A stretch of 64,000 bases of DNA from Spirodela intermedia (GCA_902729315.2 LR746276.1:5272669-5336668); one strand, 5' to 3'; counted from the first letter of the stretch, positions 48,601-60,717 are shown. Numbers and translations are program-made. The notes: generated by a model from the sequence alone, not told the origin.

Positions 48601-51600
48601 TTGAACATTGTATTCTCAGTAGACTTGCTGGTTAGTGTGCTGAATCCGACACTAAATTAAAAGGAGACTAATCGTGGCAAAAAAACTGATGAATTTTCTC
48701 TATAAATTTTGGATCTTGTCAACTTCGTGGGTGTCAACTGGACCGTTTATTCGTAGAATTGTGCTTCTCCAAGCTGGTTTGCAGCTCCTTTCTACAAGAA
48801 CTGTAGAATTTACCTTTTAATTTGCGGGAATGCTGTCTTTTAAAGTTATCCGGTGGTCTAACGTATTATAGATTGCCTACGAATTCCTTATAATCACACA
48901 TTTATTGGGTGGTTTAATCAGTTGCTAAAATTGTTTGTCTGTTAGCGGGTTATAGGATCATTGTACAAACTCGCTTGCCAACTGGCTTTTGAGTTGTTTT
49001 TGTATGATAGAAAATTCGGTCGAGATGTAGGTTAACTATTCTTCTTTTGGTTACACCGGATTCAATAGAAGCTTTTCATGCCTAGCCTCTTGTATGTGCT
49101 ACCTGTAATGTGTAAGCTTCTATATTTAAGAGGAATCAAATATGCATGGAACTGAAAACCGTCTGCTTGTGTCAGGGACCAATCCATGCTGCAGTTACTG
49201 CTTGTGCCACTGGTGCACATTCTATAGGGGATGCAGCACGAATGATTCAATTTGGTGATGCAGATGTCATGTTAGCTGGGGGAACAGAATCTAGCATTGA
49301 TGCTCTCTCAATAGCTGGATTTTCTCGGTGTGTATCGCCAGATTCTGTTCATTTCTTTTAGTTTCATGTGTATGCCCATGAATCTGTGCACATACCTTCC
49401 TATTCCACTGTTAAATATCAATCATTTGATCGTAACCCTTTTCACGTTTCATGCTATTGAAGCTGTTTGGAGAACAGTTAGTTCATGGGCCTAGTATTAC
49501 TTTAGTCCATTGTTGACGAGGTCTGACCTAGTAGAGAAAAAAAATGAAAAAAGCAACATGTAGTAATGTCACAATATTCTGTCTTTGTTTAAACAGTAAG
49601 GCGGCCTCTTGATTTGAGCTCTATTTTATCACGCCTGTATGTTGGCTTCTTGTGATGCTTTGACACTTTGACATTCCTAGTTTTTGGTCTTTTCAGTCTG
49701 TATGGCCTTTCTTCCATACTAACTTGTCTTCCATAATTTGTTTGCTGCTGTGTGCTATGTACTACGTTGATATCTGCCTCTTTTACTCACGGTCTTCAGA
49801 CATAATATCTTCTTTTTTGCCGAACATCGCTCGACTTGCAGGTGTCGAGCATTGAGTACAAAATATAACTTTCTCCCGCAATTATCTTCTCGACCATTTG
49901 ACAGTGGCAGAGATGGATTTGTGTATGTATATTTTCTTTTATTCCCTTTGTCTCTTTTGATTTTGCTTTTTGATCCTTTTTCCTGCACGTTTCTTCCTCG
50001 GAGTTAATACAAGGTTTATCTACAGGATTGGAGAAGGTGCAGGTATCATGGTGTTGGAGGTTAGTAACAGTAATATCGTTACTGGTCATCAGATAGATCT
50101 TTAGAGGCGTTATTACATGTTTTCTCTAGTCTTATGCTACTTTGCTTTTCTCTGTTCTGTGACTACTTTCTGTCATTCTCAGAAACTTCTCATAAGCCAG
50201 CAGACTCTGTGTAATGCATGTAAAGATGCCCATAGGGTCTGTCTAGCTTCTTGTCATATAAGAGCACGAGGCTTGTTCATACATTGTTTTGGGTTTTTTA
50301 ATCCCATGTACCAGTCGTATATTGAACTGTATACTTATGAGGAAAGAACACAGTATCATGTAAATCCCTATTGAATGGCAATGCTGAAATCTACCATTAA
50401 TGGGTACACAAGGTTACTTTATCTCACTTATTTGACCTCTACCGAGTTTTGAATTCATGAGATCATTAAATGAGGGTGCCCTGGAATAATGAATTTCCAA
50501 TTGTTAGGAAAGAATATGCCAGGTTTGTCCGAGTCAGTCAGAGGATTTAATCTCGGTAGAAAATCTTGCGAGAACATTATGCACGTAACTGTATTTCTGA
50601 CAATACTTGATATTCAATATCATCAATGCATCCTAACAATATGATCGATAAAACCTCTCATATATTATATTTCGCAAAAAAGCTATTTTTTATATCTCCC
50701 TAGTTGTAAATATAATTCTGCTGATACCCTCCCAAGTTTCTCTTAATGCTGACTTGCATCTAAGCAGCCATTGACATAGTTTTCTTCCTGATGTAGTCAC
50801 TAGATCACGCCGAGGAGAGAGGAGCAAAAATTTATGCCGAGGTTCGAGGCTACGGAGCATCAGGTCTTCGTTTATTCCTTTGATACTATCTGAATCTATG
50901 CTCTCTCGCATGATTATGTGAAGGATTGTGCCTTTTTTTTCTAGGTGATGCCTATCACATAACCAAGCCACACGCTGATGGAAGAGGTGCTATTTTGTCC
51001 ATGAGCAGAGCACTGAGACAGGTATCTTTAGGGCTCACAATTAGGAAGTAACTCTATGCATTGCATCTCATTGTAACGTGAAACTTGTGTGGGGGTTTAG
51101 TTGATCAGATTGCTTTATAGTTCAGGCCTCTTAATCCTGCCTTCCTTCCATGGAGTGTAGGCTGATGCACAAGTTGATCTGTTCCTGGTTGCTTCTTGCT
51201 TTTATTTTGAATCTTGTCTTCTGTAGCACAGTAAGTTAACTGGTTTGTGTCCCTTTCTGTCTTTTCACATTTAGTCAGGGCTTCGACCCAATCAAGTGGA
51301 TTACATAAATGCTCATGCTACATCAACACCTGCTGGTAATCTTCGGTTTATTCATATATTACTTAATATCTCTTAACAATAGATTACCTAATAGTCTTAA
51401 AGAGTTCCGACCCAGATGGCTACTTGAATCATCTAATTTCTTTGGGCCGTATTTAGGTGATGCAGTGGAAGCGACTGCCATTAGATCGGTATTCTCTGAT
51501 CATGCTGATTCAGGGGCATTAACCATATCCTCCACCAAGGTAGGGACGTTGGTGATGTTCTCAAATGCTGATCTGCTTTTATGCCTAATAATTATAATAA

Positions 51601-52367
51601 TAATAATTTCAATGCAGGGAGCTACAGGGCATCTCCTTGGAGCAGCCGGTGCTGTGGAAGCCATCTTCACTGTTTTAGCCATCCACCATGTATGTATACT
51701 AAATATTATCTCTAATTCATTCACTGGTACCAAGATTAGATTTGGTATAAATTGGAGTATAAAAAATACAGATTTTCTTATTGCTTTCAGCTAGGTTTTT
51801 ATGAAATTATGATATGGCATCATCTTCTGCCGGGTTTCAGCTTATTTTACGGATTTCAAAATTTACACAAAAATAAAAGAAACAGGGTTTTACGCAGGGA
51901 ATGTGATAAACCGGGCCACTAATTATCTACAACTTGTTGAAATTTGACTCATCTCCCCTATAAAAAGCAAAAAATGCAAACAAGAACCCCTTATTGTTCT
52001 TTAATTGCTTTCATGGGGGACATTTTTAGCTGCTTTCTGGGTTCCGATTTAGCTTACAGATCTTAAATCCTTTACAAGAGTAGAAGAAACGAGTTTATAC
52101 GTTAAGGATACTGAATGCAATTTATTGAATGCTGAATTATTTGCCTATTAAAAAAAAGAAGAAAAAACATGGAATTAACCCTTCTTTGTAAATTTCTTTC
52201 AGGGAATCGCTCCTCCAACGCTGAATCTAGACAAACCAGACCCGATTTTCAGTGGCGGCTTCATGCCCCTGGGAGCCGCGAAGGACATCCCCATAAGAGC
52301 CGCCTTATCAAACTCCTTCGGCTTCGGGGGAACTAATGCGTCTCTGCTCTTCAGCAGCCCACCCTGA
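45605..52367 (+). CDS. mtKAS: Mitochondrial 3-oxoacyl-[acyl-carrier-protein] synthase (KAS)
   Basis: Condensing enzyme of mitochondrial type II fatty acid synthesis, extending acyl-ACP with malonyl-ACP; it feeds octanoyl groups to lipoic acid synthesis. Exons: 45605-45716, 45816-46045, 47427-47534, 47618-47689, 47803-47889, 49176-49327, 49842-49922, 50026-50059, 50797-50863, 50945-51021, 51275-51335, 51457-51539, 51618-51689, 52203-52367; 466 aa, close to Arabidopsis mtKAS (461). The N-terminus [20 protein letters not shown], rich in Arg and Ser with no acidic residue, is a typical mitochondrial presequence. Catalytic triad: Cys213 in TACATGAHS, His354 in NAHATST, His393 in KGATGH; the [13 protein letters not shown] end is intact. 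An upstream in-frame ATG at 45470 would add 45 residues; 45605 is preferred because it starts the presequence and matches family length. Confidence 0.96.
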
Positions 52368-52883
52368 CTCTTTCACGGTAATTTATCTCCCCCCATTTTT
52401 GAATTTTTTTTGATCTGTTGTCTTCATCAACTTCTGTAGAATATTTGAACAGTCTTGATCAGATTTATTTCGTTGCTCTGATTCTTTTGGATCCAATTTT
52501 GTGCACATCCGTCATCATGTCGCTGCTCATCTGATTCACCTGATCCGATCCCCATGTAGATGAAGAACTTCAGGAACCAATGAAAATCTAATCATCTCCG
52601 ATTACCTGTGGATTTCCAACCCGATATCATCTAATCAATAACGGGAACAGTTCTGTTGATGAATAAACGGCTGTCTAGAGCCAAAATCAGCCCTTTAATG
52701 GAAGAAGATCTAAGCGGGCTCTTCTCTGGATCTCTTTCTAATGGCGGTCAACTAATGGAAGACACAAGCCAAATAGATAGCGTCCTCCATTGATCTGGGC
52801 AAGCCTCTAAACACTAGCAGTGGCCTCTGAAAGCCGCCTCATCTAGGAAGTTGAGATGGGTCCTGGTTGGCGTGCCATGATGG
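52368..52883. other. Convergent 3' ends of KAS (+) and tRNase Z (-)
   Basis: The two stop codons are 517 bp apart. The interval should contain both 3' untranslated regions; AATCTAATC- and AATGAAAATC-type stretches at about 52575-52595 are possible polyadenylation regions. No other feature was recognised. Confidence 0.55.
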
Positions 52884-55330
52884 TCATGTGTATGTTGACC
52901 TGAATCCTTCAGTGAGAGCAGTGACCTTGGCTGACACCTTCGGTTGTAGCTTTGACACTGCCTCTCGGATGTCCTGAAAGAAGATGATGACGACGATGAT
53001 ATTGGTGAAGAAGCAGGAGGCAGAGAAGATGATGATGATGATGATGATGATGATGTTGATGATGATGTTGATGATGATGTTGATGATGATGATGATGATG
53101 AGGAGGAGGAGGAGGAGGAGGACAATCCTTAGGTGAGAACAGTGTATCCTTGTCTTCAATTAGTCCAGGACCATACCTCTGATGATGATGATGATGACGA
53201 CATTGGTGAAGGAGGAGGAAGAGATGATGATGATGATGATATTGGTGAAACAGGAGGAAGGGATGATGATGATGATATTTGTGAAGGAGGATGAAGAGAT
53301 GATGATGATGATGATGATGGGGAAGGTATGCTAGTCTAGGGCCATACCTCAATCTTATAGCGGGATGAGAAATTAGTGAGGAGAATCGCCTTGTTCCGGA
53401 ACCACTGAGCATACTCCATGATCTATAATTTCACGAGCAGACAGTGAGCTCTGAGAAGAGTTACCAGAGAAGAACGGATCACGAGAACTTCTGTTCTCTA
53501 GAAAAGGATTCGAATCGGATAGGCAGGAGAAAGGCCCACAGATCCACATATCTCATTAAGAGACCCAATCATTCTCGAGATCTGAAGAACACCCAGAGAA
53601 TGGGCATAGAAGGCCTCAGCTGGTTTACCTCTGACAAATGCATGTGGCCATGTCGTCGGGCGTGCTCCACATTGCACTCGTCATCAAGGAATGTTGCCTG
53701 GGAGATTTTAGACCAGATACATGAAATGATTATTTTTCTTTGGCAGCAAAGAACTCAGCCACGTGGCAGTGGGGACCCAATCCCATATTCTCAGACTGGG
53801 CCCAAGTCTCACCCGGGTCTCATATCCCGAGGTTGCCTCTGGGCCTGGGCTGAGTCTGGGCCCCACTCTGGACACTAGGTTTAAGCAACTCCAAGGTTTA
53901 TCTAGCTTAAAACCAATTCACAGGTTTATTTCAGTGATAATCAAGATGGGACTATTCTTAACACTATGTGAGATCAATATCATACCTCTGTGATAAGGAT
54001 CTTGGCTCTCAAAGCATCTGAATTCCGAGGTTCGAGGATGAAATCAGATGTGGTGTCCCCTGTAAAGGCCACCTCTGGATACAATATGACGTCTGTGATC
54101 TAATGACATAGAAAACGAAGAGAAACAATCGGTGATTAGTACATGCCGATCATCCATCTCCAAATGATTTCTAGCATTAGCTGCAGTAAATACCTCAGCT
54201 CCAGAGAGCTTCAGTTTCCTGATCTGGGTCCCTTTCAGGTGAGCATACTGCTTCTTGAGCTTGTTCCTCACAGAATACACGACGTACCCCTGAACCATAT
54301 GAGGTAGAAATAAACAGGAATCTTCGATCGTACTTGGAAACTGGCGGTGAAATAAATGGAAGAAAATATGCCTTGTTACAGGAAAAATACCTGGCTAGGA
54401 ATGGTATGGTTAGTTCTGAATGGTCTGACAACAAGGTCATTCCGAATTTCGTAGGTTTCCCCTATAATTTTCCGTCAAAGGGAGTGAGACATCAAACATT
54501 TGCGCACAAGAAGAAGGAAAAGCGGCAGAGGAATCTAGCGCTTACCCACATCTAATGGCACTAAATCAAGCTTCAGCTCATCCTGGCTCATGGCCCTATG
54601 GACGTCGAGTAGCTTCTCCACATCCTCTTTTATGCATGGCGGAACGAACACTGTGGGAGGTTTCAGACTGTAAAGCCCGCGGGTTGCTACATACATGGGA
54701 AGCCCCCCCTGCATCACGAAATATAATTGCCATGGTTGTGCTCATCAATCACATCAGAATTCTGAAAACAGGAACAAGGTGCGGAAGAATTGATCGCTAC
54801 GCCGGATAGATGGACGAGTTAATGCTGGAATTGGACAAATTGGCAGCAATCCCTCCGAGCGCTGTTTCGCCGGAGAAGAAGAAGAAGAAGAAGAAGAAGA
54901 AGGAGAAGAGACTCACAATGTGGTCGAGATGACCGTGAGTGATGAAGAGGAAGTCCTGGTGGACGGCCTTGGCGGGGCACCGGCCGATGTCGAACGCCGC
55001 GTTCAAGCTCGGCACCACCACGCAGGTTTCATGGCCGCTCATCGAGATCCCCTCTATCAGGTGCCCCTCCACATCGACTCCCTTCCTCTGGACCTCCGCT
55101 CTGGCCCTGCGGTACTCCTCCTCCTCGATCGCGCGGTCGATCGTCGTCAGAAACCCCGACCTCTTCACTGCGGCGGCCGCCACGCCTCCGCTCCTCCGGC
55201 AGACGCCTCCTGGAAGCTTGAGCGGCGGCGTTCCGGCAGTGGAAAGCTTGAGCGGCGGCGCTCCACCGGAGGCCTCCGAGGCCGCCGGAGGAGAGGAGAG
55301 ATGGTGGAAGCTCAGCGCCGCCGTCGCCAT
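52884..55330 (-). CDS. TRZ2: Short-form tRNase Z (tRNA 3' endonuclease), probably plastid
   Basis: Metallo-beta-lactamase-fold enzyme that removes 3' trailers from tRNA precursors. Exons, in transcript order: 55330-54917, 54708-54546, 54461-54391, 54289-54194, 54099-53986, 53697-53629, 53422-53348, 52973-52884; phases close to 363 aa (Arabidopsis TRZ2 is about 354). The Ser/Ala/Pro-rich first 60 residues look like a transit peptide. Metal ligands seen: His132, His134, Asp136, His137 in HGHLDH; His211 in RTNHTIPSQGY; Asp263 in FTGDTTSD. The motif V site, normally LTHFSSRY, reads LTNFSSRY, so the expected ligand His is Asn326 (codon 53372-53374). The GHTH-type motif reads GHMH. These changes may mean reduced activity, a sequencing error or early decay; all splice sites and frames are intact. 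The last intron is filled by a GAT array. Confidence 0.9.
52981..53327. repeat. GAT/GAGGA repeat array in the last tRNase Z intron
   Basis: Dense GAT runs occur at about 53028-53100 (with GATGTT variants), then GAG repeats to about 53121, then GAT runs at 53180-53320. A longer unit of GAT repeats followed by ATTGGTGAA and GGAGGAAGAG recurs about four times (about 52998, 53200, 53240, 53275). Between the two halves, 53121-53178 resembles a piece of exon 8 and the exon 7 donor region. Read on the minus strand the array gives poly-His frames, which are artefacts. Confidence 0.85.
54872..54905. repeat. GAA trinucleotide repeat in tRNase Z intron 1
   Basis: About ten GAA units lie just after the exon 1 donor (54916). 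On the gene strand they form a CTT-rich, pyrimidine-rich stretch. It is a simple microsatellite with no other feature. Confidence 0.9.
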
Positions 55331-56040
55331 GATGATCTGCGGAGCCGTTTCCGGAGGGAGGAGAGGATGAGGCAGGGAAGGAGATATCTCTTCGTATTAT
55401 ATATTCACCCCCCGAAGTGATTCCTTCGCGTCTTATTATGTCTGCTTCTGGGGTGAGGATAGGACGACATAGTAGTTAGAGCGTGGGAATATCAAAGTAA
55501 ACCGTATTTCCCTCCCAGTCAGCGAGCCCGGTTCTTTAATATCTCCATGATATATGAATCCTTAACAGAATATCATAAATCCATTGATAAAAAGACCTAA
55601 ACCATTTTATAAAATTATTTTTTTGATGATATTTTCTAAAAAAATAGAACTAAAAGATGGATAAAGGCTTTAATTAGCCCAATTTTATCCCTGGATAGGA
55701 ATTACAAATATATTTTTTTAAAATGTCTCTAGGAGAGAGAGAGAACTGGGCCCATTTGGGCCAAGCCCATGTTAGTAGTAAGGAGAGTGGGCCTGTTTTT
55801 GTGAAACTATTTATGGCTCTTGTTGGGGAGGAAGTTAAACAGTTTATATATTTAAATTATAAATGGCCAGGAATTTTTAGAAAAATCAATTATTTTAATG
55901 GGCTGATTGGTCAGATTCCACGTAGGCATTGGAAGATTTATATATATATATCTTTAATGCGAGGCAAAATTTCATTCTCCATCTCGGCAGAGGCGTTTCC
56001 GAGACGTGCGTGTGAGAGAGGCAGCGAAGGGGACAACGAG
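55331..56040. promoter_or_regulatory. Shared divergent promoter of tRNase Z (-) and DUF1664 gene (+)
   Basis: Only 710 bp separate the two start codons. TGGGCC site II elements lie at 55747-55752, 55757-55762 and 55788-55793, with TGGGCT at 55899-55904 and its complement AGCCCA at 55764-55769. A TATATATATATA stretch at about 55937-55951, about 95 bp before the plus-strand ATG, is a good TATA box for the DUF1664 gene. Site II clusters are typical of genes for organelle and growth functions and could drive both directions. Confidence 0.6.
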
Positions 56041-59000
56041 ATGGCGATGCAGACGGGAATCTCCTCCTCCAAGGTCCTCATCCTGATGGGAGCAGGTTGG
56101 TCTCAGTCTCATAATCCGCAATTCCTTAGGCTGGAAGCGGGGATTGCAGGATTCGATCGTCCTCGCGGGTTGCTGATTGGCTTAGATTTTCATTTTCGCC
56201 GTTTCTGGTTTCATCTGTGGACTGGTGCTTTCTCCCTCCCAGTCGATAGTTGATGGTTATAAATTCTCTAGGTCTAACTGGCTCTGTTATATTGAGGAGC
56301 GGTCGGCTATCGGACGTCATATCGGAGCTTCAGGTAAGTGCCCAAAGAAATGAGTTGTTTTGTCGAAAATTTTCTTATTCCATCAGAATGATGAACATTT
56401 AACACAGGACTGGTATAGAATTAAATCTCAAATAGGTTACACCTTGTAAACTTATGCATGAGGGAAGTGCTCGACATTGATTGAGCAATTTGTAATCAAG
56501 GATGATGATCGCGTGGAATTTTCTTCTCGGTATACCCTGACATTACTAAAATATAGATGAAAAAAGAAATGGAGTGGGAAAGTCAGGTGAAAATCGGGGG
56601 AGCCTTGCTTGCTACCTCAAAACAGGAAGGATCGGCGTCTAATCATACAAAGCCATAATATATCGGGGAAAGGGGTGAACACGACCTAATTTCAGAATTT
56701 CGTTACTCCATGATGACGACGAAGCTCGATTACTGAGAACCACTGTGTTCCCTTGTTATGCAGTTGATATCACCACTTCCCCACTGTATCAAGTGTCACT
56801 GATGTGAAACGTGATATCCTGAAGCGAAGGAGGATATGTGACGGATTATGCTTTGATAATTGTTTCTTGTTTTCTTTCCCACTCTTTAGACTGTAGTAGC
56901 ATTAATATCAGTTATTTTCTGTAAATCTAATTCAATGCACATGGTGAACTTGTTTCAGGAATTAATAAAGGGAATAAATGAAGTAGAAATATCTTCTCAC
57001 TATGATAGTTCTCTTCTTGCAGCTCAGGTATTCCTTCTAATAGTTCGTAAGAAACCAGGTGCTATTCCAGCTGTGTTGTATTTATTTTAACACGTGATGC
57101 TCTTTCTTCCTTCTTTTTCTGAAAGGTTCGCCGTTTGGCACAAGAGGTTCGAGATTTGACATTATCTCGGCCGATAACCATTGTCAATGGACACCCTTCT
57201 CCCAGTGGTATGTGTAGAACACACGCATCATTGCTTTACTGAAACGGCAATCAGGATATGTTTTTATCATACTCATTGTAGGTAGGAAAAGACTGATGAG
57301 GATTCCTTTGTGTACTATTCAATGATTTGTCATTTACGACTGAAGTTTAACTAACTGTGGGTCGGCCACAATTTTTTTGTCTAACCAGGAAATTTGGGAT
57401 CTTATGTACTGCCAGCAGCTGCACTTGGTGCTATGGGTTACTGCTATATGTGGTGGAAGGCAAGACTCTACTATCAATAACCTTAAGAGAAACATGAGTA
57501 TTTTGGTTTACTGGTCAACAGTTCAAGGTTTTTAATCTCCATATGGTAATTTCGTTTTTCAATGACCACTTTAAGCCTGATTTTGGGTGGTGAGATATAA
57601 ATGGAATAAAATTTAGTGAACGATTAACTTTCCATTAATTAATGTCATTGTAAAATTCTCTGACATCTATACGTGGTCTAGTGTCTTACACAGGTCAATT
57701 CATTTACGGTCTTCAGAGGAATGCAATTTAGTTTATGTCTAATGCTTCTTGCCCATTGTCTGGTCTTGTCATATCTACAGGGCTGGTCCTTCTCTGATGT
57801 TATGTTCGTGACCAAAAATAATATGTCCAATGCTGTCGCATCTGTATCAAAACAATTGGAACAAGTGTCAGCAGCTGTATCTGTAAGTTTCAGCAAACGC
57901 ATTCGAACTCAGAGGCTAATAAGCTAATCTATTTCTCCTTTTCTGTGCATGGTTGCTCATTATATTATTTACGTTTCAGTCAACAAGACGATATTTGACT
58001 CAGAGGCTTGAAATTTTGAATGAGAAAGTGGACGATCAAGCTGAGACATCGAAGGTCATCTTGAATGAGGTTGGTAGAAGGAGAAGGCTTATTATTTTCT
58101 ACGCTTCAATTTTCAAACTGAAGGATACAATGCGATATTGGGGATTCATTATCCACTTTATCTTTTTGATGGACTATTTAGGAAGGTTACTTAATCAATT
58201 TCATGTCCAGGTTGACACTGGATTTTGTCGTTTACATGCTGAGGGAACCTGAATGGATGAACAAGTTGAAAAATTGTCTTTTTGAGCCTGGGAAATTTTT
58301 TTTTACTCCATGGTCGGAAAAAAAGGGTTTTATGCTTTCAAAAATATATATTTTATTTATTTATTTATTATTATTTTATCCTCTTTCTAGTTTTTATTAC
58401 TTCTCATCATTCTTTTTGTCATTACCTTAGTTCAAACATCCCCCCTCTGTGGATCCTGATAGTAGCAGCAGGTACTTTTAGGCCTCATCTGGTGTGTGCT
58501 CTGCTTGCGTCATATATGTTAGAGAAGAAAAAAATAATAGTTCATAAATATCATTCGTGGTGCGAACTGCTTCCCCCCACTAGCGATACATCTTATTCTG
58601 CAAGGTGTGTCGTATAAAGTCAACAGGATCTGTTGGCATGCTGTTTTAGTCCAATAGTAAATAACGTAGCTGGGCCTGGAATTGCAGTAGACCCCTTGTC
58701 CTGCATCATTTAATGATCAATCAATTGTCCAGATCCTTGTGACCCGAGCTTCCCTGGTTCAGAAGACTTGACCTTTTATCATCAAGTCATGCAGTTTGAA
58801 TATGGACGATTCGTTCGTGTGAATCCTGATTTCTATTGCAGCTGAATAACTGAATCAAATCTAGCCCTCTATATGTAATACTATGATATTCTCGATGACT
58901 AGTATATGCAAATACCATTAAGACTGATGGAGTTCGACGCAGCGAATTTCATTCATTAGACTGGTCAGTAATTTAGGTCAACTCTGCCTTGATGACACCA

Positions 59001-59492
59001 ATTAGTTTTGACTGTTCTACCAAAAATGATGCAGGTGAATGAGGTCAAATCCGATCTTTCTCAAATTGGATTCGACATCGAGGCCATTCATAATATGGTG
59101 ACTGATCTGGTGAGCTGCCAGAGGTCCACATCTTTGTGTGCTCCTGCGATTCATGGGTACTGCGTTTCTGATCAATTCATGATTTCTTTCTCGTGATGAT
59201 GAACAGGAAGGGAAAGTTGGTCTCATTGAAAGCAAACAGGTTCTACCCTTTTGCAATGATCTACAGTCAGACAGACGCTGTGATCAATGGATGAAGTCGG
59301 ATCTAATAATTTTTTATTTGTTTATAATTCGATAGGAATATGTAAACGCCGGCATATGGTATCTTTGTCAAGCCACCGGAGCCGTTAGTGATGGGCAGAA
59401 CGCTAAGCAGCTTCAGGTTTCAGCTTCTCCTTTCTATATTTCCTTCCTCCGATGGAATCATTAGACGTCCTGCTAATTTCTACTCGCAGTGG

Positions 59493-59530
<38 letters not shown>

Positions 59531-60298
59531 TTCTTCAGTAATTGCCAGGTCTACTTGTTTCTCTCTCCTCTGTCAGTCAACTATGCATTATTCATTAAGA
59601 AATATATTGCTCCAAATTTTTCTGATTTATTATCAGGGAAACAAGTAAACCTGGCAATTACTGAAGAGAGAGAGAGAGAGAGAAGCACATGGATGATTAA
59701 TGCACAGCCACGTGACAAGTAGATCTCTGCACCCTTTATATGTGGGCCGAAGTGGTTTTTCTGTGCATGCATTAATTCTCCCTCGTGTCGCCATTCTCCG
59801 AAGATTATTATTCCCAGTTCAAGTGGTATTATAATAAACTTATAATATTAAATCATGCCAAGAACCTCACGCCGCAGATTACTTCCCTGGTCAAATGATT
59901 TCTCCTCCCCCCTTGCAGGATGTCGGGTCAAAGCTTCTACTCGACCTCAACCAACCGCCGTCAACCTTCTCCATCGCACCAGTCAAGGTACCCCCCATCA
60001 TCTAACTCACTAGAACACGAAGATTTCCATACATTTCGATCAACCAGCTCACTGTTTTTTCTTCTTCTTCTTCTTTATTTTCTTTTTCTCTGACATATTT
60101 GGACTCACTATTGACTTCAAGGGTCTGCAATGCCTCACTGAAGCTGTTGACCCGGTGGAGCCGGGTAATCTGAAGCAGAGCTCCATACTGAAGAGAGGCT
60201 TCTTTGCATCCTCTGCAGGAAGCATCCTCTCCGAAACCATTACCTCTACTTCTATATTACACAAGTCTCATCCCAGAGAAGGAAATCTCTATTGGTAG
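56041..60298 (+). CDS. DUF1664 family membrane protein with coiled coil
   Basis: Plant protein of unknown biochemical function. Exons: 56041-56095, 56272-56333, 56959-57027, 57126-57207, 57389-57459, 57781-57882, 57980-58069, 59035-59109, 59207-59239, 59336-59416, 59919-59987, 60122-60298; 321 aa, as usual for the family. It starts MAMQTGISSSKVLILMGAG, a hydrophobic N-terminal segment also typical of the family. A second hydrophobic segment lies at about residues 95-112 (SYVLPAAALGAMGYCYMWW), followed by the DUF1664 block GWSFSDVMFVTK. Residues about 130-225 (STRRYLTQRLEILNEKV onwards) look like a coiled coil. The C-terminus is Ser-rich. The donor after WWK is GC (AAG|GCAAGA at 57459/57460), so intron 5 is GC-AG. 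Intron 10 holds an inverted repeat. Location in chloroplast or mitochondrion is possible but unproven. Confidence 0.92.
59497..59684. repeat. Intronic inverted repeat with CT/GA arms (hairpin)
   Basis: The left core 59533-59561 and right core 59638-59666 are reverse complements over 29 nt with one mismatch. A CT tract (59497-59528) precedes the left core and a complementary GA tract (59666-59684) follows the right one, so the stem extends to about 50 bp around a loop of about 76 nt. It lies inside intron 10 of the DUF1664 gene and would form a stable hairpin in the pre-mRNA. Confidence 0.85.
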
Positions 60299-60642
60299 AT
60301 AACCTCTCTCTCCCTCTCTCTCTTTCTCTCTCTACCCAGTGCTTGTGTGTCTGATGTGGGGAACTTGCAGTTTTATTGGAGGGTCAGATTATCTGGCCTT
60401 CCTTGGATTCCAGATTGTCACCGCACCAACGAGGCGATTTGATTTTTGTGCAAAATTGTTGTAAATCTGGCATCATATATATCGTGATTAAATTGTACCA
60501 TTTAGAGAAATTACGCATTCGTTTGCCATTTATATATCTTAACGACGCGTGTCATTCCTTCCCCCCCTCTCTCTCTCTCTAAAACTAAAATCTGAATTAG
60601 CCTAGTTTTTCTTTTACTTATTGTTATTTTCTAATGAGATTA
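60299..60642. other. 3' region of the DUF1664 gene
   Basis: This holds the 3' untranslated region of the upstream gene. CT-rich stretches lie at about 60305-60335 and 60566-60579; no other feature was recognised before the U2 promoter. Confidence 0.5.
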
Positions 60643-60690
60643 GTCCCACATCGGAAGAGTTGAAAATATGAGCAGGGGGAGGGCTATAAA
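60643..60690 (+). promoter_or_regulatory. Plant snRNA promoter (USE and TATA box)
   Basis: GTCCCACATCG at 60643-60653 matches the plant upstream sequence element (RTCCCACATCG) exactly, and TATAAA lies at 60685-60690, about 30 bp before the RNA start. The USE-to-TATA spacing of roughly 33 bp is that of RNA polymerase II snRNA genes rather than the shorter Pol III spacing. Confidence 0.93.
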
Positions 60691-60717
60691 CTGGGCCTCT
60701 GGGCTTCTTTGAAAAGC

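Noticed and set aside
52909-53412. His-rich frame of 167 codons on the minus strand.
   Set aside because: It reads the intronic CAT (GAT) array and crosses true splice sites of the tRNase Z gene.
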